A stretch of DNA of 61,678 nt. Origin: a virus. Where the stretch lies: positions 1 to 61,678 of IMG/VR virus record IMGVR_UViG_3300050821_010313; one strand, written 5' to 3'. Below, piece after piece: positions 1-8,199 of this stretch (its first letter is position 1; each line of letters opens with the position of its first letter). A program made the position numbers and the translations under genes. Under the pieces are notes generated by a model. That model was not told the origin of the DNA. It saw nothing but the letters and a program-made list of their open reading frames with translations, and did not search any database.

Positions 1-293
1 CGTCGTACCGCTTGCCCGTCCCAGGTCCAACAGCTGTAGCTGTTCGGGAGCTTTTTTTCGTAGGTCGTCACCCGCCGCTCGCGATACCAGCCTCGGAGAA
101 TGATGGACAGAAAACTCACTGGGTGATCGTGCAGGAACGGCTCGACGTCAGGCTTCTTGATCCAGTGCAGGCACACGGCGAATAGCGGCGTTTTCACCAG
201 GTGCAGTCTAACGATGTACTGACTGTCGACCTCGGTCCAGCGCCAGAAGGCCCAAGTGCTGCCTGACTTGTAGGCGCGGTCTTTCAGGAACAT
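1..293 (-). CDS. Cupin-like phage protein (3' part missing at window edge)
   Basis: The frame opens with ATG at 293 and runs off the left edge without a stop. It carries an HDHP motif followed by a hydrophobic beta-strand and GWYRERR, the signature of a small cupin-fold family common in phages (typically H-D-H-P-W then S-x-I-L-R-G-x-Y). Such proteins bind metal through the two His; their function in phages is unknown. A weak AGGG lies about 12 bases upstream, so the start is only moderately supported. It follows the small gene at 325-510 with a 31-base gap. Inferred from motif resemblance only. Confidence 0.6.
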   Translation of the reverse strand, partial: MFLKDRAYKSGSTWAFWRWTEVDSQYIVRLHLVKTPLFAVCLHWIKKPDVEPFLHDHPVSFLSIILRGWYRERRVTTYEKKLPNSYSCWTWDGQAVR

Positions 294-324
294 GACCGTA
301 AGATGCCCTGGGTTGAAAAGAGTT

Positions 325-510
325 TCAAGACGTGAGCCAGAAGAACCAAGATCCTTCGTGAAAAGGCTGCACTTGCCGGGATGCTACGCCTTGCTGTAGA
401 GCCTCTAAGAGTGAGACCCAACCCCAAGCGCGCGGCGGTGGCGCCGGGTGATTCGGGCCGAGCCAATGCATTCGAAAACGCATCAGCTTACAGAAAGCCT
501 CGTCACTCAC
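325..510 (-). CDS. Small hypothetical protein
   Basis: A 61-residue protein starting with GTG that overlaps the polymerase stop codon as GTGA, the coupling used by almost every gene of this block. It contains a Pro-rich stretch (HPAPPP) and ends in an aromatic segment (HEGSWFFWLTS). I do not recognise the family. The support is the overlap architecture and the lack of a better frame; it could be a chance ORF. Confidence 0.45.
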   Translation of the reverse strand: MSDEAFCKLMRFRMHWLGPNHPAPPPRAWGWVSLLEALQQGVASRQVQPFHEGSWFFWLTS

Positions 511-2615
511 ACGCAAGCTGCCTCCCTATCCCGCGCCATCCAGGACAAGTCCGGCGCCCAGCTCCAATCGTCAGGCCACCAAGGATTCAACTTGCCTTTT
601 GAATCGCGGACGTCGCCAGCGTTCTTGAACCACCTTCGCATCAGCGCCGGCTTAGGCTTACAGGCCACGTCCGGGCACCAGTACCTCGCCGCCGCCTCGA
701 ACAGCCGCGCGTGCTCGTCAGCCGCAGCAGTGACGTTCAAGCTCTCGGGAATCTCCGTAATGCTTTCATCGTGCGCGAAGATGACCTGCCGGGAGCCAAA
801 CAACGGCGAATCTTTCTCGTAGTAGCAAGCTTTCGCTACGCGCCAGATTGCGTCCTTTGCGAGCCGGGCCGCGAGCCCCTGGAAGCGCAGATTCGCTGCC
901 TCGGTGAACTTTCTCCCGCGGACCCACATCACGGGCTCGTCGCCAGGGCCCCACACCTCGATCAGCGAGTTGCGCGGGTCCTCGCACTCCTCACCCACGC
1001 GTCTGTGGTAGCGGCGCATCTCGGGGAGCATTTCAAACCAAGCAGACCGGAACTTGTCCGCGACCTCGACACACGGACGGCATAGTGGCTTGCCGATCCG
1101 CTCGGAAACGTACGTGTCCTTGTTGTGCTCGTGCCCTTCGGTCTTGCAGAAGTTCACACCACCGTTCCCCGGTTGTCGGCAATAAACCACTAGCTTTTCC
1201 GCGGACATAGCGGCGCCCATTGCGTAATTTACGGGCTTAGACGCCTGTCGAAACAGTTTCATCCGTGCATCTTTTGCTCTATGTAGCGCGATCCCCTCCT
1301 CGTAAGAGATGCCCAACAAACCGCTCGCCAGGTTCACGTGCAGATCGCGCCCAGCGTTCAGCAGCTCAGCCAAGGCCGATTGTCCGAACATCCAGAGAAG
1401 GTTCTGCGCAAGCGTCACCAGCTCCAGCGACGGGTAGTCGACCGAGTTCCAAACGGAGTCGTAGGGGTCCCCAAAACGCGTGTGCCTCGCGACAAAGCAC
1501 TCACGCGAGCGCCCAATCCGGGGCAAATTCTGGATGTTGGGATCCCACGCCCCCGTGCGCAGCGTGCGCTTGATCGGGTCGTAATGGACGCAGATAGGGA
1601 CCCGCGTGCCTTGCTGGATGACGCGGAGGTATGTCTTGTACTCGGTCTCGCCCGCGCCCTGCTCGCCGAGCTTCATCAGCAGGGGATCGCCCGACTCCAG
1701 GAGGCTGTCCCGGTCGCAGCAGACCTCACCGCTGTCTGTCGAGGGGGGAGAGCCCTTGTAAGCCGCGGCGACCAGTGCTTTGAGGGCCCCTTGGTCTTTC
1801 GTGCCGACGTCGTTGGGCAGCCAGGGCCTCCAACAGCCGGGGCCGGCGAGGTGTGGCGCCTTCCCCTCGCACTGCTTCTTTCGTCGGCACCAGCCCTCGC
1901 CACGGTACACCCCTACCTCGGTGAACTTAGCGATCAGCCGCTCGTGCTGGGCCGTGGACTCCTTTACGACGTCCTCCACCATCTCGGGATCTGTGCGCGG
2001 TCCCCAGCAGGACATCAGGTGCAGTGCCCATGCTGCACGGTTCTCGCGTGGCTCAAGCTTCAGGTTGGCGATTCCGGGATCCGTCTCGGGGTCTCCATTA
2101 CCCTGGGCCTCGACCACGTCGTAGGTGCGCCGGGCGTCGCGCTTGGCGTAGGCCCGGTCTTCGTCGCTCCACATCTCGAAGGGGACGCCGTCCAGGTGCG
2201 CGTAATGCAGTCGCGGCGTGTCCTCTTTCGCCAGGTACAGGCCCAGGACCTTCTCGGAGACGCTGGCCAGGCTGTACGCCTCGATCGGCCGGCCCTGCGC
2301 GTCTTCCAACAGCGTGCCTCGGCCGAGGTCCAAGAGAGCTTGCCTTCGCGCGGCGTCGAGTATCTGCCCGCGCTCCAGCATCTCGAAGACGATGGGCACC
2401 AGCTCAGGGAACATGGCGCAGGCGACGCCTAAATCGAATGGTGCGTTGAAGAACGCAAGGATTTCACCAAACGCGTGGGCGTCGATCAGTGCCTGTCGAA
2501 ACTCTTTCGGGTGCAGCAAACGCTCAGATGTCTTGTCCGCGACCTGGCCGACGACCAGGCGCGGCGCCGCTCTCCCGGGAATTACAATGTACGTTTCGCT
2601 GTCCAGGGCTTTCAT
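507..2615 (-). CDS. DNA polymerase, family A, with 3'-5' exonuclease domain
   Basis: Replicative phage polymerase of about 702 residues. The N-terminal third is a DnaQ-like proofreading domain: Exo I LDSET (D5, E7), Exo II NAPFD (N57, D61), Exo III YAKRD (Y156, D160). The C-terminal half has the family A palm and fingers: motif A DYPSLEL near residue 390, motif B RQASKPVNYAMG near 455, and motif C as AHDES near 615. Motif A reads DYPSLEL where most Pol I enzymes have DYSQIEL, but the metal-binding Asp and the Glu are kept. No 5'-3' exonuclease domain is present, as usual in phages. Its start ATG overlaps the stop of the adenine methyltransferase gene (ATGA), so the two are probably translated together. 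Confidence 0.95.
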   Translation of the reverse strand: MKALDSETYIVIPGRAAPRLVVGQVADKTSERLLHPKEFRQALIDAHAFGEILAFFNAPFDLGVACAMFPELVPIVFEMLERGQILDAARRQALLDLGRGTLLEDAQGRPIEAYSLASVSEKVLGLYLAKEDTPRLHYAHLDGVPFEMWSDEDRAYAKRDARRTYDVVEAQGNGDPETDPGIANLKLEPRENRAAWALHLMSCWGPRTDPEMVEDVVKESTAQHERLIAKFTEVGVYRGEGWCRRKKQCEGKAPHLAGPGCWRPWLPNDVGTKDQGALKALVAAAYKGSPPSTDSGEVCCDRDSLLESGDPLLMKLGEQGAGETEYKTYLRVIQQGTRVPICVHYDPIKRTLRTGAWDPNIQNLPRIGRSRECFVARHTRFGDPYDSVWNSVDYPSLELVTLAQNLLWMFGQSALAELLNAGRDLHVNLASGLLGISYEEGIALHRAKDARMKLFRQASKPVNYAMGAAMSAEKLVVYCRQPGNGGVNFCKTEGHEHNKDTYVSERIGKPLCRPCVEVADKFRSAWFEMLPEMRRYHRRVGEECEDPRNSLIEVWGPGDEPVMWVRGRKFTEAANLRFQGLAARLAKDAIWRVAKACYYEKDSPLFGSRQVIFAHDESITEIPESLNVTAAADEHARLFEAAARYWCPDVACKPKPALMRRWFKNAGDVRDSKGKLNPWWPDDWSWAPDLSWMARDREAACV

Positions 2616-3334
2616 TTCACGAACCGATCATCATGCAGCCAACAAACTTCTACGTTCTTCTTTCCAGTCATTGCTGTGTTTGTCGTAGTCCAGGGAACAA
2701 ACGGCAACCACGTCGCGCCTTGATTTTCACAAACGATCACTTGACCCGCGCGCGCACGGCACCACGAACTCAACGCCGCGTAGTCTATCATCTTGCTAGA
2801 GCACTTGTAATAAACGCCAGCCTCCTGATAGGGAGGATCCACAAAATAGGTTGCTCTTACGTCTGGCGCTAAAGCGTAGTCTCCCTCGATCACCCTCCAA
2901 TGGCGAATGGAATCAACCTGAACAGCGACGCGTTCTCTTTGCGCTTCAGTCCACCCCCCGTATGCGTATCCCGCTACGTGTGCTTTTCGCATCCAGGGTG
3001 TTGTTCGCGCCTGTGGGGACGTCGCGCCGTTACGCATGCACATCCCGACCAGATAGCGGGGAGCGCCCTGCCACGCCGCGGGCAGGTCAGCGCAATCTTG
3101 TACGCACGGTATCCTACGCACTTCCGCCGCGCGGACCGCGATCAAGTAACGCCAAATTTCGGCGATCACCGGGTACTTCTCTACCAAAACCACGTTACGA
3201 TCTGGATAGCGCAGACTGTAGCCTGCTGCTCCCGCAAAGGGCTCAATGATCGTGCTGTGTGCTGGCGCGGGGTATAATGGCGCCGCGCGCCACTTGCCCC
3301 CGTAGTATTTCCAAAACGGTTTTAAGGCTTTCAT
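2612..3334 (-). CDS. DNA adenine N6-methyltransferase (Dam/D12 class)
   Basis: A 240-residue methyltransferase. N-terminal KYYGGKWR is the D12-class substrate loop, EPFAGAAGYS is the SAM-binding motif I, and FVDPPY is catalytic motif IV (DPPY), in the order expected for Dam/M.DpnII-type enzymes. It would methylate adenine N6 in the phage DNA, probably to evade host restriction. An AGGGGG Shine-Dalgarno stands before ATG, preceded by a stable hairpin (separate entry). An AAACGGTTT palindrome lies inside codons 5-8. The gene is coupled to the polymerase downstream. No restriction partner is visible, so it is an orphan enzyme. Confidence 0.93.
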   Translation of the reverse strand: MKALKPFWKYYGGKWRAAPLYPAPAHSTIIEPFAGAAGYSLRYPDRNVVLVEKYPVIAEIWRYLIAVRAAEVRRIPCVQDCADLPAAWQGAPRYLVGMCMRNGATSPQARTTPWMRKAHVAGYAYGGWTEAQRERVAVQVDSIRHWRVIEGDYALAPDVRATYFVDPPYQEAGVYYKCSSKMIDYAALSSWCRARAGQVIVCENQGATWLPFVPWTTTNTAMTGKKNVEVCWLHDDRFVK

Positions 3335-3345
3335 GGCATCCCCCT

Positions 3346-3373
3346 ACCCTCGGCCCGCGCAAGCGCCGAGGGT
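3346..3373 (-). promoter_or_regulatory. Hairpin in front of the dam-like gene
   Basis: A perfect 9-bp inverted repeat (ACCCTCGGC / GCCGAGGGT, loop 10) sits between the upstream gene and the ribosome-binding site of the adenine methyltransferase gene. No T-run follows, so it is not a classical terminator. It may act as a processing or attenuation stem that protects or partly hides the AGGGGG site next to it. Confidence 0.5.
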
Positions 3374-3391
3374 AAGTGAAAATGTAGCTGC

Positions 3392-4045
3392 CTACTCCAG
3401 CGCCCCAGCGAGTGGGTGCTCTTTGGGGAACGGGAGCGCCGTCCACTTCTCCTTGGTCACGGCCGTTTTGCCTTCCCGGTTCTTCAGCCACGCCTCGCAC
3501 TGCACCTCGATCCCGACCAGAGGGGAGGGGTACTTCGAGTTGCCGACCTGCAGCAGTTCCTCGAAAGCGATCCGCCCCGTCTCCGTACCGGCTTTGTGCA
3601 CGCCCGGCTTTCCGTCATCGTCCACGAAGTTCACGTCTTCCGTGTACATCTCCGGCACCGCCTGCCCGTCCGGTCCCGACTGCTTCACCAGATCCAACAG
3701 CTCCGTCACCGTCACGTGCGAGATGCTCGAAAGAGCGTCCATGAAGAGCCGGCACTTGTACTTGTCGGAGAGGTCGCACGCGAGGCTCGCCGTCGTACCG
3801 ACCGGGTTAGGCCACGTGTTTTTCTCCTTGTAGTACTCCTCCGACATCGTCGCTTTCATCGAGACCACCTCGAATTCGATCACGCCCTGAGTGTCCGACT
3901 TGTATCCCTTGAAGCACTTCGCGCCCGTCACCTTGAACCGATACACAGCCCCAGGATTGATCCACGCTCCGCCTCCAGTGTTCACCTCACGCCCCTTCTG
4001 CGCCGCCTTCCGAATCCGCTCTCTGATCGCCTCTGCCTCGCTCAT
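3392..4045 (-). CDS. Phage protein of unknown function (possible ssDNA-binding type)
   Basis: About 217 residues. I start it at the inner Met (AGGACAGGA Shine-Dalgarno) and not at an upstream Met at 4087. The N-terminus is a charged helix (EAEAIRERIRKAAQKG), followed by a beta-rich region (YRFKVTGAKCFKGYKS, IEFEVVSMKA) and a late strand pair (GIEVQCEAWLKN, KEKWTALPF). It sits between two methyltransferase genes and next to the polymerase. Beta content and position would fit a single-stranded DNA-binding protein, but no diagnostic motif or acidic tail supports that, so the role is left open. Confidence 0.7.
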   Translation of the reverse strand: MSEAEAIRERIRKAAQKGREVNTGGGAWINPGAVYRFKVTGAKCFKGYKSDTQGVIEFEVVSMKATMSEEYYKEKNTWPNPVGTTASLACDLSDKYKCRLFMDALSSISHVTVTELLDLVKQSGPDGQAVPEMYTEDVNFVDDDGKPGVHKAGTETGRIAFEELLQVGNSKYPSPLVGIEVQCEAWLKNREGKTAVTKEKWTALPFPKEHPLAGALE

Positions 4046-4104
4046 TGTGTCCTGTCCTTTTTCCTGTCCTGAAAACCCCTCAGACAATCCAAGGGGGCGC
4101 TACA

Positions 4105-5013
4105 CTACAGGTCTATCCCCATCACGGCGCGGATGAAGACTGCCGCGACTTGCGGGACGATCGCGTTGCCGTAGGCGCGCAGTCGTCCCACTCGGTTGGG
4201 AACCCCATGAGCCAGCGGGAAAAGTCCGGGTTGAGTTGACCGCGATTTGCCGTCTTGGCACTGGAGCCACTCGAGAGAAGACCACGGGCCATTTCTGGCG
4301 TCGTCGCGCGTCCTTGCATGCAACGCTTCAAGTTCGATTCGTGACTGCTGTTGTTGTTGTTCTCGTCGGACGCGCGCGGCGTCGGCCACGGAGCGAGCTG
4401 TGCTTGGTGCGCCAGACTGGTCACCGACACTCCCATCAACGACCCTCGGGCATTTGATCGCCGCTTGCGTTCCAGGTGTTGTTCCGCAGTCCCCCCCGGC
4501 TCCCGCGCCGCGGGCGTTGCCCACGGCCACGAAGAACAGTCGCTGTCTCCTGTGTGGCGCACCGACGCTCGCAGCGCACAGATCCGCCGCCCCGATGGCG
4601 TAGCCCGCTCCTTCCAGGTCAGAGAAAACAAGGTCGAGCCACTGGAGGCCGTCAGGGCTCGCAACCTGCTCTCCAAAAATGATTGGAGGTCGGCACTCCC
4701 GGATAAGTCTGAAGAATTCGGGCCAGAGGTGGCGGTCGTCGCTGAAGCCTCCGTGCTTTCCCGCTGCGCTGAAGGGCTGGCAGGGGCAGCTCCCGGTCCA
4801 CACGGGGAGGTCGGCGGGCCAGCCTGCGAGTCTGAGCGCGAGCGGCCAGCCTCCGATTCCGGCGAAGAAGTGCGAGACCGCTCCGCAATCCGCAGGTGCC
4901 ACATCCTGGATAGAGTGCTCATTGACCACACCCTCAGGCAAATGCCCCGCCTTGATTAGACTTCGCAGCCACTGCGCAGGATACGGTTCCCATTCGTTGT
5001 AAAAGACGCCCAT
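4105..5013 (-). CDS. DNA cytosine C5-methyltransferase
   Basis: Complete C5-methyltransferase: motif I FAGIGGW (SAM binding), motif IV GSCPCQPFS with the catalytic Cys, motif VI as GEQVAS in place of the usual ENV, motif VIII PHRRQRLFF, and motif X YGNAIVPQVAA. An extra N-terminal stretch with YPAQWLRSLI precedes motif I, a layout seen in many phage enzymes. ATG at 5013 has TAAGG four bases upstream; a GTG one codon earlier is the alternative. The target-recognition region between motifs VIII and X holds a QQQQQ run. It is an orphan modifying enzyme acting with the Dam-like enzyme on phage DNA. Confidence 0.93.
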   Translation of the reverse strand: MGVFYNEWEPYPAQWLRSLIKAGHLPEGVVNEHSIQDVAPADCGAVSHFFAGIGGWPLALRLAGWPADLPVWTGSCPCQPFSAAGKHGGFSDDRHLWPEFFRLIRECRPPIIFGEQVASPDGLQWLDLVFSDLEGAGYAIGAADLCAASVGAPHRRQRLFFVAVGNARGAGAGGDCGTTPGTQAAIKCPRVVDGSVGDQSGAPSTARSVADAARVRREQQQQQSRIELEALHARTRDDARNGPWSSLEWLQCQDGKSRSTQPGLFPLAHGVPNRVGRLRAYGNAIVPQVAAVFIRAVMGIDL

Positions 5014-5046
5014 CACGCCTTAGATGTGCCAGCCTGAAAGCCGTTT

Positions 5047-5325
5047 CTACTTCACTCTGCCCGCTTGCCGTTCCTCGCGAATGAACCGTTGAATCCGCGC
5101 ATGCTCTATATCAACCACACCTGACGCGCGCCGCGCTTTTTGCAAAGCCTCTAGGCGTCGCTCCAGAAAGTAGTCTCTCAGCGCCGGCCAGCCTGCGGCC
5201 CAAAGCATCACGAGGAGCGATAGGCACGCGAGGCCTAACGGCGCGGCCATGTAAAGCAGAGCCGAGGCGGGGTACTCTTCCAGCCCCTGCACAGCCTGCT
5301 GCGCAAAGATGTCTATAGGGGTCAA
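5047..5325 (-). CDS. Small single-pass membrane protein
   Basis: A 92-residue protein with one transmembrane helix (ALLYMAAPLGLACLSLLVML) followed by a charged, probably coiled-coil tail (LERRLEALQKARR). The start is TTG overlapping the previous stop as TTGA; longer in-frame starts would run deep into the upstream gene. No family recognised. The membrane helix plus cytoplasmic coiled coil is common among phage early proteins of unknown role. Confidence 0.6.
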   Translation of the reverse strand: MTPIDIFAQQAVQGLEEYPASALLYMAAPLGLACLSLLVMLWAAGWPALRDYFLERRLEALQKARRASGVVDIEHARIQRFIREERQAGRVK

Positions 5326-5579
5326 GGTGGATTTTTCGGCTTGAGAAGCCCGGCCGCTGTCAAATCGTCTACAGCGCGCTGCCCCAACCACTCGCGCATC
5401 TTGGGAATCTTGTCGAGCCCGACTGTTGCCGCGCGCGTAGGGACCGGCATCGCCCAACGTGCATCGTAGGTCTTCGCGCGTTCCACGAAAATCTCGTGCT
5501 CGTCTCCATAGAGGTCTTCAGCAAACACGAGCACCAGACCTACGCGCCGCAGCCACTTGTTGATTGTACAAAGTCTCAC
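5322..5579 (-). CDS. Hypothetical protein
   Basis: An 85-residue soluble protein whose ATG overlaps the helicase stop (ATGA) and whose stop overlaps the next gene (TTGA). It has an acidic patch (FAEDLYGDEHEIF) and a C-terminal helix (MREWLGQRAVDDLTAAGLL). I do not recognise it. Coupling to the helicase suggests co-translation and possibly an accessory part in the same process. Confidence 0.65.
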   Translation of the reverse strand: MRLCTINKWLRRVGLVLVFAEDLYGDEHEIFVERAKTYDARWAMPVPTRAATVGLDKIPKMREWLGQRAVDDLTAAGLLKPKNPP

Positions 5580-7477
5580 AGCCCAGCCCTCGCGAAAGAA
5601 TACTTGGCATAGCAGAGCTTCTGCTTTCCAGGCGTGACGCCCTCAACGAAGAGGGCCCGATCGCACGCCTTCTTGAATGAGCCTTTCAGCTCGGGCGTGT
5701 GAAGGTACAGCCACGCATGCACAGCTTCGCCCCGCTGCCCACGGCGATGCGTACGCCCCAAGAGCTGCTCCCACATGGCAGAACTGGGCGGCGCCTGGGT
5801 GAAAAGGTTTCGTGTGAACCGGGTCAAGTCCTTGTTCTTGTGGTGTGGCTTCATCGCGACCAGGACAGAGCGTTTGCCCGTCTCGCGCAAGAGTAGACCG
5901 CTCGCCTCCTCACCCTCGCCGTATACGGGGATGTCGAGCTTCTGTTCCTTGACCAGCGCCTCAAGCTTCCGCTCTAGCGCCTTGGAGGAGTACCAAACAA
6001 TCCCCGGCGCCTCCTGAGCCCAGGCCAACGCATCGCGAGCGACCCAGTCGCTAAGCCATTCTGTCTTGGTCTCGGGGATGACCTGTTTGTGGACTTCGAG
6101 CCAGGCGCGCAGTGCATACGTTGAGAGCACAGGCTTCTGCTCGGTCCCTTCCTCACCTTGCAAGTGGCGCAGCGCGGCCCGAGTAACGAGAAGAGGCGAG
6201 TCCATGTACTGGACGGGATGCTCTAGTGTCTCGCGTACTTCGCGATTCCAAGCCTGGCGCCGGGCAAACCATTCGTCGACCAGGTCTTTGTCCCGAGGGA
6301 ATTCGTTTTTCGGGAAAATCCATTTGTAGTAGAAACCCGCCGCGAGCTGGTGTAGGCAGCGGGCGCGGTCTGTCTCGCACTTGAACCATTCTAAGTCAGG
6401 GCGGCTACCGTTGCGCGCGACCTTCAGAGCGTCCTTGACGTTCTCCGGGGGCTCGGGGAGATCCCTCCTGTGCATGTAGAGGGGGATCTGCACCGCGCCC
6501 TCGGTCGTGTCGATGACGCCTAGAGTGTTCATTCGACGCCGCTTGAAGGCCGCGCGCGCGTCCTCCCCGGGGCGGCAGAGCTTCACGAGGGCCCCCATCA
6601 GTGCGGGCAGCTTATCTCCGCGGTACTCGTCAGGGTCCACCGCCGAGGCCCACTCCGACAACACATCCTCGTCGACGGGGTAGGGAGAGCCTGCACCTAA
6701 AGCCAAGGCGGCCAGGTGAGCGCACTCCTGGATTGAGCGTGTAGTGAGTGTGCCCGAACCCCAGACGAAGTGTGCGGCCGGATGATCCGCGCCGAAGGAC
6801 AACACGCGGCGCGTACGGACACTCTCCCGTCGGCAAAGGTTGTGCGCCTCATTCCCCATAACCAGCTCGGGCTGCCAGGCCGCGAGCGCTGCGGTGAACT
6901 TCTCGTGGCTCAGCTCCGAGTAGGCGATCACCTTCAGTCGTGGCAGGCCCGGCACAGGTACCGCGTGCCCCCCTACCAGGTTCGGCAACACCCAGTGCTG
7001 ACCGTAATACTCGCGGTCCATCTCCAGGGAATCACGCATATCCGTGGTAATGAAAAGGACAGCGGTAGACACCCCGGGCACGACAAGCGGCAGGAGCTGG
7101 AACACCAGCTCTTTCCCGTGGCCCACGCCTGCGGCCAGCAGCAGCCCCTCGGCGCGCGTCGCTTCGGAAAGAGCCTGGGCCTGGAGGGGCAGCAGCTCCT
7201 TGCAGCAGGGCCGTTGCATCTCCTCGCAGCGACAAGAGGTGACAGGCTTCTTGAGCCAGGAGAAGTTCAGGACCTCGACGTGCTCCCGAATAGGCAGCGC
7301 GGCAATCCTCGCCAGGTCCTCGGAGTGCTGCACCACGGGGCGCATGCGGGTGCTTATGGGGACTGCCTGATGCGCCACGGCCACGGGTCCCAGGCCCATG
7401 CGCGCGGTCAACGATGCCTGAGTGAAGCTAGGCTCCTCACGCTTCCTCAGCAAAAGAATTTTGGCAAGGACGCTCAC
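5576..7477 (-). CDS. SNF2-like superfamily 2 helicase/translocase with degenerate motifs
   Basis: About 633 residues. Superfamily 2 layout is visible: a P-loop at AAGVGHGKE, a DEAH-box equivalent at GNEAHNL, motif III at WGSGTLTT, and a motif VI LLGRTHRRGQRG, which is typical of SNF2/RAD54 proteins. Two deviations stand out: the Walker A ends GKE where GKT/S is normal, and the DEAH box reads NEAH, losing the first acidic residue. A Cys cluster (SCRCEEMQRPCC) near residue 80 may bind zinc. GTG at 7477 is chosen because it forms a GTGA overlap; the longer frame (7525) would overlap the upstream gene by 50 bases. Phage SNF2-like enzymes usually remodel DNA during replication or recombination; whether this one hydrolyses ATP is uncertain. 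Confidence 0.85.
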   Translation of the reverse strand: MSVLAKILLLRKREEPSFTQASLTARMGLGPVAVAHQAVPISTRMRPVVQHSEDLARIAALPIREHVEVLNFSWLKKPVTSCRCEEMQRPCCKELLPLQAQALSEATRAEGLLLAAGVGHGKELVFQLLPLVVPGVSTAVLFITTDMRDSLEMDREYYGQHWVLPNLVGGHAVPVPGLPRLKVIAYSELSHEKFTAALAAWQPELVMGNEAHNLCRRESVRTRRVLSFGADHPAAHFVWGSGTLTTRSIQECAHLAALALGAGSPYPVDEDVLSEWASAVDPDEYRGDKLPALMGALVKLCRPGEDARAAFKRRRMNTLGVIDTTEGAVQIPLYMHRRDLPEPPENVKDALKVARNGSRPDLEWFKCETDRARCLHQLAAGFYYKWIFPKNEFPRDKDLVDEWFARRQAWNREVRETLEHPVQYMDSPLLVTRAALRHLQGEEGTEQKPVLSTYALRAWLEVHKQVIPETKTEWLSDWVARDALAWAQEAPGIVWYSSKALERKLEALVKEQKLDIPVYGEGEEASGLLLRETGKRSVLVAMKPHHKNKDLTRFTRNLFTQAPPSSAMWEQLLGRTHRRGQRGEAVHAWLYLHTPELKGSFKKACDRALFVEGVTPGKQKLCYAKYSFARAGL

Positions 7478-7731
7478 CGTCGGGACAGGGCCTTCGCTGC
7501 TTCCTTTTTCAAGACGACATACCACAGTCCGCGTTCGACGATTCGCCGCCCGGTAGCCGGCTCAATCCGGACCAGCTCTCCTTTTTCGAGGTCAATGCTT
7601 TGATAATCGGTCACGACCTGGCCGCATTGATCGACGACCTCCGTCGTGATCGCGGGTGCCAGATGCAGACACTTGGCCTCCCTATTGAATGCCAGCACGA
7701 GATCATCCGGGCGCAGGGAGGTGATCTTCAC
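7474..7731 (-). CDS. Hypothetical protein
   Basis: An 85-residue protein with GTGA overlaps at both ends. It begins KITSLRPDDLVLAF and has alternating hydrophobic strands (ITTEVVDQCGQVV), so it is probably a small beta-barrel. A basic C-terminus (KKEAAKALSRR) could bind nucleic acid. It immediately precedes the helicase in the transcript. Function not recognised. Confidence 0.6.
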   Translation of the reverse strand: MKITSLRPDDLVLAFNREAKCLHLAPAITTEVVDQCGQVVTDYQSIDLEKGELVRIEPATGRRIVERGLWYVVLKKEAAKALSRR

Positions 7732-7925
7732 TCGCGGAGCCTTTTCTCGTCCCAACGCTCGCGGGGCTCTCTCGCGGTCGGAGGTCTGGGCATAGGCGTG
7801 ACTCCGGTGCAGAACTCGCGCAGCTCCTTGTTAAAGTACCACCAAGGGAGGTGCGGCCGCGCCATCGGATGCAGGTGCGTGCCTCGGCGACTCACTCGCT
7901 CCTTGTAGTTAGAAATGCGTCTCAT
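7728..7925 (-). CDS. Hypothetical basic protein
   Basis: A 65-residue Arg/Pro-rich protein (MRRISNYKERVSRRG, HPMARPHLPWWYF). ATG at 7925 has an ideal GAGGGTGG site, which itself lies in the downstream copy of a 28-bp duplication (see 7922-8005), and it overlaps the micro-ORF stop as ATGA. No family recognised. Confidence 0.6.
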   Translation of the reverse strand: MRRISNYKERVSRRGTHLHPMARPHLPWWYFNKELREFCTGVTPMPRPPTAREPRERWDEKRLRE

Positions 7926-7981
7926 GTTCCACCCTCGTTCAGGCTCTTGGTATGGGCTTTTGGAGCACTGAAAGGGATCAT
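7922..7981 (-). CDS. 19-codon micro-ORF created by a 28-bp duplication
   Basis: An ORF of 19 residues (MIPFSAPKAHTKSLNEGGT) lies exactly between two genes. Its ATG overlaps the stop of the upstream gene (ATGA) and its stop overlaps the ATG of the next gene (ATGA). Its last eight residues, KSLNEGGT, repeat the C-terminus of the upstream protein because a 28-bp segment is present twice. Whether the peptide has a function is unknown; the likeliest role is to keep ribosomes coupled across the inserted copy. Confidence 0.45.
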   Translation of the reverse strand: MIPFSAPKAHTKSLNEGGT

Positions 7982-8005
7982 GTTCCACCCTCGTTCAGGC
8001 TCTTG
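7922..8005 (-). repeat. 28-bp direct repeat pair carrying a ribosome-binding site
   Basis: The same 28 bp occurs at 7922-7949 and 7978-8005, 56 bp apart. Each copy encodes the end of an ORF (SLNEGGT), a GAGGGTGG Shine-Dalgarno and an ATGA stop/start. It is a short duplication that copied a translation-coupling junction and kept both copies working. Confidence 0.85.
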
Positions 8006-8199
8006 AGCAGGCGAGAGCATTCGCCCAGCTCCTCGGTCCGATCGATCAACTGCCCCACAGCCTCGGCCGTCAGCTGCACAGAACGCTGAAGCATCTCCTG
8101 ATCGCGTCCTTCCTGGAACCGCGCGCCGAGCATGAGTCCTGCGGCAAACGTGGGGATGACTGTACAACTCACCAGGGCCAGATTCCTGAGAAACGTCAT
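7978..8199 (-). CDS. Small membrane-anchored protein
   Basis: A 73-residue protein with an N-terminal hydrophobic helix (MTFLRNLALVSCTVIPTFAAGLM in the first 23 positions) and a helical C-terminus (AEAVGQLIDRTEELGECSRLL), probably a coiled coil. It has ATGA overlaps with both neighbours. The hydrophobic segment could be an uncleaved signal anchor. Function unknown. Confidence 0.6.
   Translation of the reverse strand: MTFLRNLALVSCTVIPTFAAGLMLGARFQEGRDQEMLQRSVQLTAEAVGQLIDRTEELGECSRLLKSLNEGGT

Noticed and set aside
1338-2432. Plus-strand ORF of 364 codons over the polymerase gene
   Set aside because: Antisense shadow of a strongly supported polymerase; no motif in the product.
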